Origin: Nageia nagi
Lineage: Eukaryota; Pinophyta
Assembly: GCA_050084985.1 (NCBI GenBank)
Contig: JBITNC010000002.1
Span: 19,096,001-19,160,000, forward strand
Reading direction: 5' to 3'
Length of the DNA stretch: 64,000 nt
Shown: positions 1 through 10,569 of the stretch, in pieces
Layout: each line of letters starts with the position of its first letter
How positions within the stretch are numbered: position 1 is the first letter of the stretch
Made by a program: the position numbers and the translations under genes
Notes under the pieces: model-generated
Told to the model about the DNA's origin: nothing
Databases searched by the model: none
What the model saw: only the letters and a program-made list of their open reading frames with translations

Positions 1-411
1 CTTAGTCTCTGTTACCGCTATGGTTTCAACTCGAGATTTATCTTCATCCATTTCTAGGTTATCACGCCTATAATTTAGTTTTTCTACATCTCTCGATAAA
101 CTAGAAGACATCTTAGGAATAGCCCTATAATTAGCTAGGTGATGATGAATTTCAATTAACTCTTCATCTAACACTTGCATTCTAGCCTTGGTAATAGGAT
201 CTTCTATACTTTGTCTTTGCAATCTAGATTGATCATAACCCCAATCCCAATCTTTACTTTCATAACGAACTACCCATGGATCTGATTCATCTAAAGGAGG
301 TGGCCTCCTAACCAAATACTCTATCAGATCCATATTGTCTGGATCTATTTCTTGTATTTCAAATGGGTGTTCCCGCATTTTCTTAGTGGTCATACTTCTA
401 GTTTGAACCAT
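1..411 (-). CDS. Gag-like N-terminal fragment, open at left edge
   Basis: An uninterrupted reading frame of 137 codons starts with ATG at 411-409 and runs off the left edge without a stop. The product begins MVQTRSMTTKK and is charged, with an acidic patch, a PPPLDESDPW motif and a probable helical stretch in its second half. No domain is recognised with certainty. The MVQTRS-type start, and the leader and LTR that lie upstream in the same orientation, suggest the beginning of a Ty3/gypsy (Tat-like) gag. It is one of the few frames here with no stop, so this copy may be younger or under less decay than its neighbours. It could instead be the extra upstream ORF that some large Tat elements carry. 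Start chosen as the first ATG after a poly-A stretch (minus sense) with no upstream in-frame ATG nearby. Confidence 0.55.
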   Translation of the reverse strand, partial: MVQTRSMTTKKMREHPFEIQEIDPDNMDLIEYLVRRPPPLDESDPWVVRYESKDWDWGYDQSRLQRQSIEDPITKARMQVLDEELIEIHHHLANYRAIPKMSSSLSRDVEKLNYRRDNLEMDEDKSRVETIAVTETK

Positions 412-2329
412 TTTTTTTTTAGATATTATAAACAAACATCGTAAAAAAGAAACTCTATTTTTATCTTTTATATTATGTTTTTGAGAAAATAATTTAATGC
501 ACAAACATCCTATATGCAAACTTACTTTTAATGATGTGATTATCTTTTTTAACTTTTTCACATATTTTTAATGTCTGAGTTAAATAAACGATAAGAGTTG
601 TTCATTTTTAATCTTTTTAATTTTCCTAGTTTATTTTGACTAGTCAAGTGTTAAACAAGGTAGGTTGGGTAATCCTAATTAATGTTTGCAAGTTTCTATG
701 GCTTTTGGCTTGGTTCTAGATGAGTCTCTTTTTTGACTCCTACCTAAAGGAAAGTTACCTTGGTCATTACCTCCAAGTGTAACTGGCTCTATGGCTTCAA
801 GTGTGTTATGTCGGTGGGTACAAAGAAGTAAGAATTAATGGTTGGTAGTGACATCCAACTCATTAATGTTCAATTATTCCTTTAAGGCCTTATGAAATGC
901 ATTTAAACAAGTAAAATACATTTATGCATACTATCCTCCCAAACATTCATGTCCATTCACTTATCTTATCTTAATGTGATGCAATCAAAAGTTTATTTTA
1001 AGTGGACTTTGACCTTAATAAACCCCGTTGTTCTTTTTAATTATAATGTGATTCATTTACTCAACCTCTTAATGATGTTCATTAACTCCTTCTAGCTATG
1101 GAAGTTTTATATGTGATAAATTTCCTCTTCTTACTAGTCACATATCTCTTCAACCTCCAATGGAGTGGTAAGAGCAGACTTAGTAAAAAGCCATTAAGTG
1201 TAGATAAATTAATTAAGTGAGGTTCAATTACTCCTCCAAGAGTCACATATCCCTTCGACCTCCAATGGAGTGGTAAGGGCAGACATCTTTAAGAGTGTTA
1301 ATGTGAAGTATATTTCCAAATAATATGTGAATAAATTTTACCTCTTTCACTTAACTTATTTATGATCACTTAAGATCGCTTGAAGCGCAAAAGTGAGAGC
1401 ATACTTTGTTAAGTGAAAGTACTTAGTGTATTCAAATCCCTCCAATTCATTAACCTTTTAATATAATTTATGCTACCCGAAACTTGATTTATTTTCCTTA
1501 AGTTCATTCCTTTTAATGTGATTCATTTACTCCTTCCAATTGTAGAAGTATTATGTGTAGTAAATTACCTCCTCTTACTAGTCACATATCCTTCGACGTC
1601 CAATGGAGTGGTAAGGGAAAACTTGGTAAGAGGTTATTATGTGTGGATAAATTAACCAAATTAATGATAGTGTGAATGTGAAAGAAAAGAAGAATTAATT
1701 ACTCCTTCTTATCTAGTCTATTCTGGTCACCTTAGATCGCATGAAGCACAAAGGGAGAGCATAACTAGACAAGATAAAAAGTATTAATGTGTATGTACCC
1801 TTCATCCAAAACCTGAAAATAAATACATAACATTATACATAAAGTAAATTAATAAAAAAAATGCATTTAACCTTTTCTACCTGTTCTTATATGCATTCTA
1901 GGCAAAGGAATCACATTCAAAAGTATCCTTCCATTTTAACAATATATTATATATTTTATTTTTATTTTTTTTTTAGAAATAATAAAAGGAGACAAAATGA
2001 CCTGGAGTATGAGTCACCGATGTTTAAACAGAGATCGTTGGCATTTGTTTGGAGTCATCGATGTCCAATCCCAATCGTTGGCGTTTATATAACAGACACT
2101 TATGTTCGATCACTAGTATTTTGTGAACCACTAGCATTCCTTTTGAGTCACCGGTGTCTGATTCCAATCGTTGGCATTTTTGCAATAGATATACTGTAAA
2201 AACACAACAAAAATTTTAAAGTGAGTAGACAAAATAACTCAATCAAAATCAGTGAACAAAATAGGAACAACTATATTTGAACATAGAAATCCTCCCTGTT
2301 ATCGGAGGGCCCTCCTTCTAGCGCTAGAA
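412..2329 (-). other. Untranslated leader of the left-edge retroelement
   Basis: About 1.9 kb lies between the putative LTR end (2330) and the gag-like start (411). I see no convincing coding region in it; the frame at 1861-2199 on the plus strand has no protein-like features. Just inside the LTR, on the minus strand, the sequence reads TTCTAGCGCTAGAAGGAGGG (2329-2310), which resembles the start of the leader and primer-binding region of other plant Tat-type elements. The segment also holds five related hairpin modules, listed separately. Assignment as a leader depends on the LTR call and is inference. Confidence 0.4.
1038..1790. repeat. Five related stem-loop repeat modules
   Basis: Three modules (about 1120-1192, 1230-1300, 1565-1636) share the core CCTCCAATGGAGTGGTAAG, and two others (about 1345-1420, 1712-1790) share AGATCGC-TGAAGC-CAAA. 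All five show the same plan read on the plus strand: an outer arm, GTCAC or ATCAC, a short stem, an internal loop, a small inner hairpin, and the complementary outer arm. The short stem is CTCTT/AAGAG in the first, CCCTT/AAGGG in the second, CCTT/AAGG in the third, ACTT/AAGT in the fourth and CCTT/AAGG in the fifth, so pairing is kept while sequence changes. Outer arms also pair, for example CTTTCACTTAAC with GTTAAGTGAAAG in the fourth. Function unknown. Confidence 0.6.
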
Positions 2330-3175
2330 TGTTGCAGTGAAAATAGAGCTGGAATGTAGAATAACATAAAATATAATTATTCTTAAATTTTCACTGAACC
2401 TCAAATTATGTAAAATAGGTAGAAATGTTGTAATTATAAATTGATATTGATTTTCAGCTCAAACTACAATTTGCCCTTGGAAGGGACTTTTACAAATGCC
2501 ATTTTCCAAAATGAGGGTATTAGATCTTTATTGTTTTTTATTTGCTTGCTTCTTTCCTTGATATGGACAACCTGTAAATCCTACACACATGCAAAAGACA
2601 ATAACATCAAAGCATCTATGTATGACATGTATTGAATTGAAACTAGCATAAAATAATAAAAGGTATGAGCTCACAAGATTTTGGCAGCATTACCCTACTT
2701 CAAAATTGGATCAAGATCAGGTCCTTATTGCTTTGTATTGGCTTGTATTTATAGATTTTGGGTGAGATGTTCCAAGGCTAGTAAGGGGAAGTGAAAAGCC
2801 ATTATAGGTCATAACTACCCCCTCTATCCACATCATCTTGGAAGAATGAAATGTTTCAACTTTCTCTCGCTATTTTGGTTTCTTTCTTGGCTATTACAGA
2901 GTCACCAGCGATTACTAGGTGGACACCGACGATCATCTCAAAATGCTGGTAACTATTTTGGGTTGCTGGTGACTAGTTTTCAATTTTGTAACAATATTAA
3001 AATGACCACCAAATAGCCAATTTTATCTAAAAAGAGTCATGTGACCACCCATTTTGTATGTACTTGATGGGAGCTATCCAATAATATGGTTTTTAATCCT
3101 ATTTTATATTATCACGAAGAGTTATGATTATTTCAATGTTTACTAGTTAAAAAGGGACATTTTTAGGTGTCTACA
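2330..3175 (-). repeat. LTR (probably 5' LTR) of the left-edge element
   Basis: Read on the minus strand the segment starts TGTAGACACCTAAAAATG and ends CACTGCAACA, the expected TG...CA ends, 846 bp apart. A TATA-like CTATAAATA lies inside. It resembles 25611-26494 in the same orientation, including the stretch around the TATA box and the AAGGCTAG-AAGGGGGAG-type block, and the next bases inward resemble a PBS or leader. Its start resembles the LTR starts at 16682 and 17764 (TGTTGACACCTAAAAG). The element's other LTR would lie outside the window, so the boundary at 3175 cannot be confirmed by a second copy or by a target-site duplication. Confidence 0.55.
2746..2754 (-). promoter_or_regulatory. 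TATA-like box in LTR
   Basis: The minus strand reads CTATAAATA at 2754-2746, in the middle of the putative LTR, where a plant LTR promoter is expected. The related LTR at 25611-26494 has the same motif near 26170, preserved although the surroundings differ. Transcription start not determined. Confidence 0.45.
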
Positions 3176-3210
3176 CATTTTATTCAAAAAGTGTTACTTT
3201 TTAGTGTCTA

Positions 3211-4390
3211 CAAGTTGTAGTTGATGTTATTCCATTAGATATTTGTTGTGTTATTCCTGGTAATCCCTATTTTTGGGATAGAGATGCTCTTTATTACATA
3301 ATATTGAATAAACTTATAACTTGGTTAAGGATTAAAAGGATTTCGTTAGTGCTCATAAAAGTAATAGGAAGTTACCTTCGATCACAACCAATCAATTCAA
3401 ATGATTGATTAATATAAGCAAGTAGTATAACATACTTATGATTAGGGAAGATAATTCTGAGTCTATCAAAATCATAGCATCCACATCATGCAATTCTAAC
3501 TTTTAGAGCATCTTCACTATATAACAGAGATGATGAGATGTAGAAACTTATTCAAGAGTTTGTTGAGGTGTTTTCAGAGCTTAAGGGACTACCTCATATG
3601 CAAGAGATACAACACAAGATTCAAATATTGCTTGATTCTTATTTTCCTAATATAGAATTGTATAAGAAATTAATTTTGGGAAAGGAGGAGATTAAAAGGA
3701 AAATTCCTGACCTGATTGATCATGGTGGTTCACATGTGGTCTTGTTCCCAAAATGGATCAGACTTGGAGGATATGTATTAACTATAGACTACAAAATAAA
3801 ATCAACATCAAGAATCATTATTGATTGCCTCAAATAGATGATCTTTTGGATCAATTACAAGTTTTAAGTTTCTTCACCAAGCTAGAACTAGGAAGTGGAT
3901 ATCACCCACTTAGGATTAAGGAGGAGTAAATTTGGAATATCACCTTCAAGATAAGATAAGGTCTATTTGAGTGGGCTTGTTTTACCTTTTTTTTATGTAA
4001 TATACCTTCCACATTTATGATGGTAATGAATGAAGTTCCTCATCCATTTATTGATTCATTTTTTATTATTTACTTAAATGATATTCTTATGTATAGTTCA
4101 ACTTGGGAGGAACATTTGCTAATTCTTAAGCAAGTGCTTTTAACTTTACAAAAGGACAAGTTGTTGTTGAAGATAAAAAATATGAGTTGGGTAAGTAGTC
4201 TTTATTATTTTAGGCCATGTTATTAGTTATGGAAAACTTAAAATAGATCCTAAAAAGATTACTACTATAGTAGATTGGCCTAGACCATATAATATGATTG
4301 AAGTAAGGAGTTTTTTTAGGTATCGTTCAATATTTGAGAAAATTTATTATTGATTTATCCCATATTACTTCACCATTACATGATGTTACC
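3211..4390 (+). pseudogene. Ty3/gypsy (chromovirus-like) protease-RT relic
   Basis: The frame from 3211 gives VVVDVIPLDICCVIPGNPY and FWDRDA, matching the C-terminal end of a Ty3/gypsy aspartic protease. From 3541 comes the RT entry segment with FSELKGLP and a match to the IQH-I-L-PN-Y block, then LELGSGYHPLRIKEE (about 3884) and the palm motif region IIYLNDILMYSSTWEEHL (from about 4054). The catalytic YLDD reads YLND, so one metal-binding Asp is Asn (GAT to AAT) and the enzyme would be dead. Several frameshifts and stops separate the blocks. Gag and most of the protease are missing; the left end is 36 bp from the LTR at 3175, which suggests that the LTR element landed in this relic. Confidence 0.8.
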
Positions 4391-4930
4391 GGTAAGAGAT
4401 AAGTTTTTCAATGGGGAAAAAAACAACAATCATATTTTTATGTTTTGAACTAAAATATCATTAATGCACTTCTATTGGCACTTTCTAAATTGCAAAAACC
4501 TTTTGAAATTGAGCTTGATGTAAGTGATTATGCCATGGGGGTAGTTTTTTTACAAGGAGGAAAACTAGTTTGCTACCATTGTAAAATATTTAGTGAGGTA
4601 ATAAAACTTTTAATGCTTAAAAATATTATGCCATACATTGGGATCTAGTATCTAATAGTAGAAAATATATTTTTATAGACAATTTCATCTTTCACTTCTT
4701 GATTGGATTGCAACCTTTCTTACATGAAATGGGAATGGTTATAATTTGATGACATATTTGAGTTTTTGGGCATCCATTTTACCATTTAGAGTATGCCTTC
4801 ACACTTTTGGAGTTTTTTTATTCAAAAAACATCTAAACAAAAGTATCCTACTATATTGATAAAAAATTATCTTTAGCAAGAAAGTTCTAGATTTATTCTC
4901 AAGTTCTAGCTATCACTCATGTCTGTTATT
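4391..4930 (+). pseudogene. Ty3/gypsy RNase H relic, one of three related segments
   Basis: Continuing the relic above, the block FEIELDVSDYAMGVVFLQGG (about 4504-4563) is the Ty3-type RNase H core (first catalytic Asp in the DVSDYAMG motif). A following stretch, 4600-4930, reads as a poorly preserved RNase H tail with several stops. This stretch is present twice more, at 16450-16681 and 17430-17763, at clearly visible nucleotide similarity, and in both of those it is cut off by an LTR start right after the words ATCACTCATGTCTATT. Here the sequence instead continues past that point without an LTR, giving the uninterrupted version of the insertion site. Right end of the relic is not sharp. Confidence 0.7.
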
Positions 4931-5687
4931 CATCCTATTGGGTTCCATCTAAGGCTAAAAATTAAAATTAGAAAATTTATTATGGGAATTCATATGTGTC
5001 AATTCCCCTTAGGGTAAATGATTCCAATATGTAGTCTAGTGTATCTATTATGTTCCTTAGGATTGAAGAGGTAAGGCACTTGTATACCAACTAGATAATT
5101 TATATTGGGTTTGAAGAAAAATGGGACTTGAAAAATCCTTATATAATAATTCATTTCTATTAGGTCCCTTTTTAGACATAAATATTTGCAAGGTATTGAC
5201 TTTCACTCTCTATTGATTACCATATTCCCTAATGAGTTTTCAAGCTCATTTATTCTTAAAAGAATGTGGAAATTTGATGAGTTATAAAGCCTTAAGTTAG
5301 ATGGAAATGTAATTAGTTTCAAAATTAACTATCTATTAATACCCTCAACCTCTATTGGTCTCATGTTCTAACCCTTTAGTGAACCCTATTTACCCATGTC
5401 TCTAGGGAAAAGTTTAGTGGGTGAATTGGCTAATCTTGGCTATAATTTGGTATTTTTTATTTTTTACTAATTATTTAGTTGATATAGCATGTACTTGTTC
5501 CATCATTAATGTCAAATTTTTACAATTTTCTTAAACTTCTTGAGCCTAGGACAATGATTCTACAAGTATTTTTTATTTTTTAAATATATTAGCCTTCAAT
5601 TCTAATCCTATTTTCCATATTTTTGCTTTGAAATTATAAAATATAAAAATAATCCTACCAAAATAGCCACTTGTATATTTGTGTGTA

Positions 5688-5771
<84 letters not shown>

Positions 5772-7977
5772 AAGATGCTTGGAGAAGTACTTTTTCTTAT
5801 CTTCCTTCCTTTCCTACTTAATTAGTCTACATGCTAACAAATTCTTTTAAAAGATTTGCTAGATTTTTTAAACTATATGTGCGAAGTCTAAATATATTTC
5901 TAATTAGCATATTATTCTTTATATAGAATGTTATAAATGAAATTATTTTCTCTAAATAATCTTCTATTATGTCCTTTATATTTTTGATAAAGATGTTATT
6001 ATATATTATTTGCTTCTCTAGATCTTGATCTTAGCTGACAAGGTGGTGATGGAGCTTGACCACTTGTGAATGTTTATTTGCCACAAGGGAAATACATCTT
6101 TATACTATGATTCATGTACCATGTGTATAGTCAAATAGGATATATCACACCCTCATCATCATTTGCATCCATTTATGTAGGATCATTCTATATATCCAAC
6201 ATATCCTCATTCATAGCCACCATATTAGGTGATGTCTTGAAGTTCCCCTTGTCCTATCATACTTTACTATATTGGTAGTTCAAATACATTCTCAAAGGAA
6301 ATAAAACCCATCATTGGATGAGCTAATTATCAACATCTAGGGCTAGATGGATTTCAATGGGTGCTACCTTACCATAATAATATAGACACATTGAAGCCTA
6401 GTGGTAATTATGACTATCCTCCCTTTCCTTCCCCAAGATTGTATAAGTTTTACTTCCAAGATTCCTTTAGTTCAATTTAATAATATTGTTAATATTTTAT
6501 ATGCTCTATCCATGCATAAATTTTTATTGTAAACTGATTATATGTTTTTAAAAATAATATCTTTTCATCAAAATAAAAAATCATCAAATTTAATAATATA
6601 AATAATAATAAGAATTCACCCTCATCTTTAGCACCATCAAGTCAAAATTTAAGAAATTCATGTCCTCTTCAAAACCTGCTTGAAAATTATTTTAGCATTC
6701 TTTAAATGTTCTAACATTTTTTAATAATTTTTGTCCCAAAAAAAAGTCCAAAATTGATTTAATTTTGATTTTATATTAACATGTAAAAAAATACATCAAA
6801 GTAGAAAACTAACTAAAAAAATAGAGTCAGTAACACACAACTTTTTACTCTGATTTTTTGCAAGAATGATATTACAAATGATGTGAGATACATGGAGTTG
6901 TATGTTTATATTTCTTATTGTCTATACCCTATGTCTACTAACTCTCTAAAACTAACTTTACACAAAATCCATTTTCTTATCCATAATGATTTGACTCGAG
7001 GCCAAAATCATGGTTCATAGTCTTTATTCAATACTACTTAGCATTTTCCTCCTATATACTTGTTCATCCTCAACCTTCTTCATTGTAATTTTATACTTTT
7101 CCTCAAAAGTTCTTGTTGAATTCAAGAAAAACTCAAGTGGAACCCATGTGATTCCTCACATGTAGTAGTAAAAGGACAACTAGTAGTACATTTCATATTT
7201 TCATTCATGTTCACCACTGATGAAGTAGTCTAGTGAACTAGATCAAGGTTGTTGTATACTCCTGGAGAGTATGTGGATGACACAAGTGCTGGGATTCAAA
7301 CATATTTGTAATATTATTTCATGGTCAAATTGGGATTTTTGGTCCCAAGAAGGTCATGCAAGGCTTGAAATGCTCCAAAATTGATTTGGTAACTTATGAT
7401 TCACATTCTCAAAGATCTAAAAGTCTATTTAAGTCTTGTAAATACTTTTTAAAAAGGTATTGAAAAGATATTTATATCTTTAAAGTAAAACTAATGTTTT
7501 GGATAATTTTGAACTATCTCAAAACCTCTAAAAGTTACAAGCTTCTTATAATTTTGAGATTACTATATTGGACCTAGTCATCTCAAAACCTATGGGATCC
7601 CTCTCTTGGATCATCATTTGGAATTTACACTTGTTCTAGTTCTTGAAAAATAATAATGCCCTCCTCAATAATATGATCAATCCATTTCATCAAAATCTAA
7701 AGTTTAGTTGGATGATATGATTGAAGGGATTGGTAGGTTGAGTATTAATGGGAATGTAGTACTACCTCATCTATTGAAGCATTTTAAATCATCACAAAAT
7801 ATTCCAAAATAGGCCATAAAAATAATTGAGAGTGTTCATCCTAATGAAATGCGCAAAATGGTACCAATGAGTTCCTTGAAAGAAATAAAAGAATATGGAA
7901 AGTTAAAAAATTTAGGTAAAATTGATTAGATAAATTATTTATTGGATTTTAAATTTAATTTCTATAGTAATTCTTAA
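4931..7977. other. Unassigned AT-rich DNA
   Basis: No protein family, LTR pair or inverted repeat is recognised here apart from the AT microsatellite at 5698-5768. Short frames on both strands contain no recognisable motif. The stretch probably consists of decayed repeats. Confidence 0.4.
5698..5768. repeat. (TA)n microsatellite
   Basis: A perfect run of TA dinucleotides of 71 bp, preceded by a short GT-rich run at about 5677-5697. The minus-strand frame through it, rich in Tyr and Ile, is an artefact of the repeat. Confidence 0.95.
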
Positions 7978-8345
7978 TTAGCTTCCTATAAAGAAGTTAT
8001 TTCTCAAGATGTAAGAAAAGGTTCCATGAAGAAGAAGTATGTTATCTCATTAAGAATGGTACATAAAACTTTGTAGATCCTCCATATAGAACTAAACCAA
8101 TAAGTTGAAAATGGGCTTCCAAAAATAAGTACAAATCAAATGGCTCACTCAAAAAAGATAAGGTAAGGCTTATGGATAAGGTTTTTGTATAAAAATAAGG
8201 TATTGATTATGATAGGATTTTTTCTCCTATAAAAAAGTGCGCTATCATTATTCTTTTCTAGGTATGTTAACATAGTATGGATGGACATTTCATCAAATGG
8301 ATATGAAGATCGTATTTCTAAATAGTGATGCATATTTAGTTTCAC
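7978..8345 (+). pseudogene. Ty1/copia reverse transcriptase relic
   Basis: Translation pieced over small frameshifts gives, in order, ASYKEVISQDVRKGSMK, then KNGT-stop-NFVDPPYRTKPIS, KWASKNKYKSNGSLKKDK, GIDYDRIFSPIKK and finally FHQMDMKIVFLNSDA (about 8285-8330). These match in the right order the N-terminal half of Ty1/copia RT (the KYK-DGSL-K-KARLVAKGF, GIDYDETFSPV and HQMDVK-AFLNGD blocks). Stops fall where Trp or Gln is expected. The YVDD region and all downstream domains are missing. This is unrelated in position to the complete copia element at 39839-48994. It is a small old fragment with no LTRs seen. Confidence 0.8.
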
Positions 8346-9064
8346 TTATTTATCCTCTATTATTGCATTAGATTTATTCAATCTTATCTTAGATCATAGA
8401 ATGAACTTATCTTATATCTTTATCATAACATGCCATATCACATCCTAGCATTCTTGATCCAATCCAAGAATCATCATTCTTGTTTAAAAAATCTTAGTTG
8501 AGTATGTAAAAGGATTACACCAATTCATGAAAGTATTGATTTTTTCTAGGATCTTGAGGTCTTAAGAACTCAAGGATACTTTCCACATAGTATGTATCAC
8601 ACATTAAGATATTTTAAAATGTATTTATGTGACCATTTTGCATATATTGAAGAAGGATCATATCAATTGAAGAAGCATTCAAATCTTAATCATCTTCCTA
8701 AGCTTGACATATCAATTCATGAAGGTTATCATTGAGTTACACTATCATTTTCTTAAGTTATTAATTCATGTTTATTTGTAGCTCAAATTGTAAGAAATAG
8801 AGGTATATAATAAGATTTATTTATAATAAGTTTATCTTAGATAATTATTTTGTGTTTAGGAGTGAATATATGAAGTGGGTCTGTAACAGGGTTATGTGTA
8901 AAGAATTTTAGGGATATGAAATAAATAAAATAGTGGCAAAATAATTTCAAAATATTGATAATTATATCCTAAAATTAAGTATAAGAAATAGATATATTTT
9001 AAATTTTTAAGAACTATGATGTAAAAAAATGGTTATATTGTTAATAAATATATTTGTAAGAGGA
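8346..9064. other. Unassigned AT-rich DNA
   Basis: No recognisable coding or repeat feature. It separates the copia relic from the first heptad repeat array. Confidence 0.35.
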
Positions 9065-9347
9065 GAAGATGAACACACTTGACTTGTGACTAAAGACACT
9101 TGACTTATTATTGAAGATGCATGACTTGTTATTGAATACACTCGAATTGTTATTGAATATGCTTAACTTATGAAAAAAGATGCTCAACTTATGATAGAAG
9201 ATACTTAACTTTTGATAGAAGATGCTCTAATTCTTTCTGAGGATGAACATCTTGTTGCATAAGAGGAGCATCTTGTTACATAAGACAAGTATCATGTTGC
9301 ATAAGATGAACATCTTGTTGGAGAAGATGAACAACCTATAACTTCAA
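9065..9347 (+). repeat. 21-bp heptad-coding tandem array I
   Basis: In one frame from 9065 the DNA repeats every 21 bp, which is seven codons. The first half has units of the type IEDAxLV, with the variable residue often a stop (CAA to TAA or CGA to TGA); the second half has units DEHLVAQ, EEHLVTQ, DKYHVAQ, DEHLVGE in which the Gln codon reads TAA. A seven-residue period with regularly spaced Leu, Ile or Val is what a coiled coil shows. No start or end of the ORF is seen, and what the parent protein was is unknown. Confidence 0.7.
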
Positions 9348-9385
9348 GAATGTAATAAATATATTTTATTAATTTAGATATCATA

Positions 9386-9705
9386 TGATCTCTAAATGAT
9401 GAAATAACTTCACCATTGGATATATCTCATTGCGTACATGCAAAATGAGTGGTCACACAACCTCCTTTGGATAAAATTAAGCTTTAGAAGATGCTCTTCA
9501 TCTTACCTCTCAAGATGCTCATCTCCATTGACAATGTAATCACTCATCTACATAGCATTGTTAATGCAAACGAGCATCTTGAGAGGTAAAATTATGAACA
9601 TTTTCTAGAGCTTAATTTTAATCCAAAGGGGATCATGTGATCACTCATTTTGCATTTACTCAACAATATCTATCAAAGGGAAGTTATTTCATCATTTAGA
9701 GATCA
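9386..9705. mobile_element. Long-TIR foldback element, copy 1
   Basis: About 130 bp at the left (from TGATCTCTAAATGATGAAAT) reappears inverted at the right (ATTTCATCATTTAGAGATCA, ending about 9705), leaving a loop of some 60 bp. The arms share, for example, GCAAAATGAGTG-TCACA and CTTTGGAT-AAATTAAGCT. There is no coding capacity, so it is a non-autonomous MITE or foldback type. A clear target-site duplication is not visible. A second copy lies at 9792-15866. Confidence 0.75.
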
Positions 9706-9820
9706 CTTTTTTTGTAAATTACTAAAAATAGATTTTGTACATTCTTGAAGCTACAAGTTGCTCAAATTTATTTTTATTTATTTAAACTAGTTATGATCTA
9801 TAAATTATGTAATAACTTTG

Positions 9821-10387
9821 TGATGTGAATTCAGCCATAAGAGACCAACAAAATGGGATCCAATAACATAAATGTATTAACATAGAATAAAATCTACAAA
9901 CAATCCTCTTCTCATTCCCAAATTCACAATACCTTTTTTAGGTCTATTACAATAGCTAATATAGAAAAGAGACTCTTCCTCAAAAATAACGAATAGTCTA
10001 AAAACTAGTATATTACTAAAAATAGAAACTTTCTAAAGATAGAAAGATAGAAAGTTTCTAAAATAGAAAGTTCCTTGGATTACAACCAAATGTGGCATAC
10101 AAGCCCATTCAACATAGACTAAGTTATTTCCCAATTTATTCTCCTAAAAAAACTCCACAACAAAAGATATTAAAGCCTACTTATTGGAAAATCTTGAAAA
10201 TTGACATTAAAAGCTAATTTTGAGACACTAAATGATGGATTTGTGTTGATAAAAAAAAATTCATTTGGGGGCATCCCTCATACTAGAGTTGGTAGTCGAG
10301 TCATGAAAATCTGTATCTAGCTCTCCTCAAAATTTCAAGATGATCCGACTATCAAATCAAAAGTTATGATCATTTTAAGGTGCATCA
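9821..10387 (-). repeat. 3' LTR of the 9821-15557 element
   Basis: 567 bp, starting TGATGTGAATTCAGCC and ending TGCATCA on the plus strand, so TG...CA ended. It aligns throughout with 14989-15557, with scattered, mostly transition differences. The internal side on the minus strand is preceded by a purine-rich PPT. Confidence 0.93.
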
Positions 10388-10400
10388 TTCTCCTTTGGTG
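10388..10400 (-). other. Polypurine tract
   Basis: The minus strand reads CACCAAAGGAGAA immediately before the 3' LTR, a suitable primer site for plus-strand DNA synthesis. Confidence 0.6.
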
Positions 10401-10569
10401 AAAAAGAACTCAGCTCCTACGAGTTCAACTAAAATGAAATCCTACAACTTTTGGTTTTCAATTTTCTTTAGTTATGACTTTGTAACCCAAGTGTTATCAA
10501 ATGGGAGTAATCCTACCCACTAAACCAGGTATTTATTATAGCTTCCATATTTGGTGGTGACCACCTTCT

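Noticed and set aside
1124-1192. Hammerhead or retrozyme ribozyme
   Set aside because: Modules fold into nested hairpins but lack the CTGANGA and GAAA core on either strand.
1861-2199. 112-codon plus-strand frame
   Set aside because: Lies in the putative leader with repeated CATCGATGT-like words and no protein features.
5573-5773. Minus-strand frame with Tyr-Ile repeats
   Set aside because: Translation of the TA microsatellite only.
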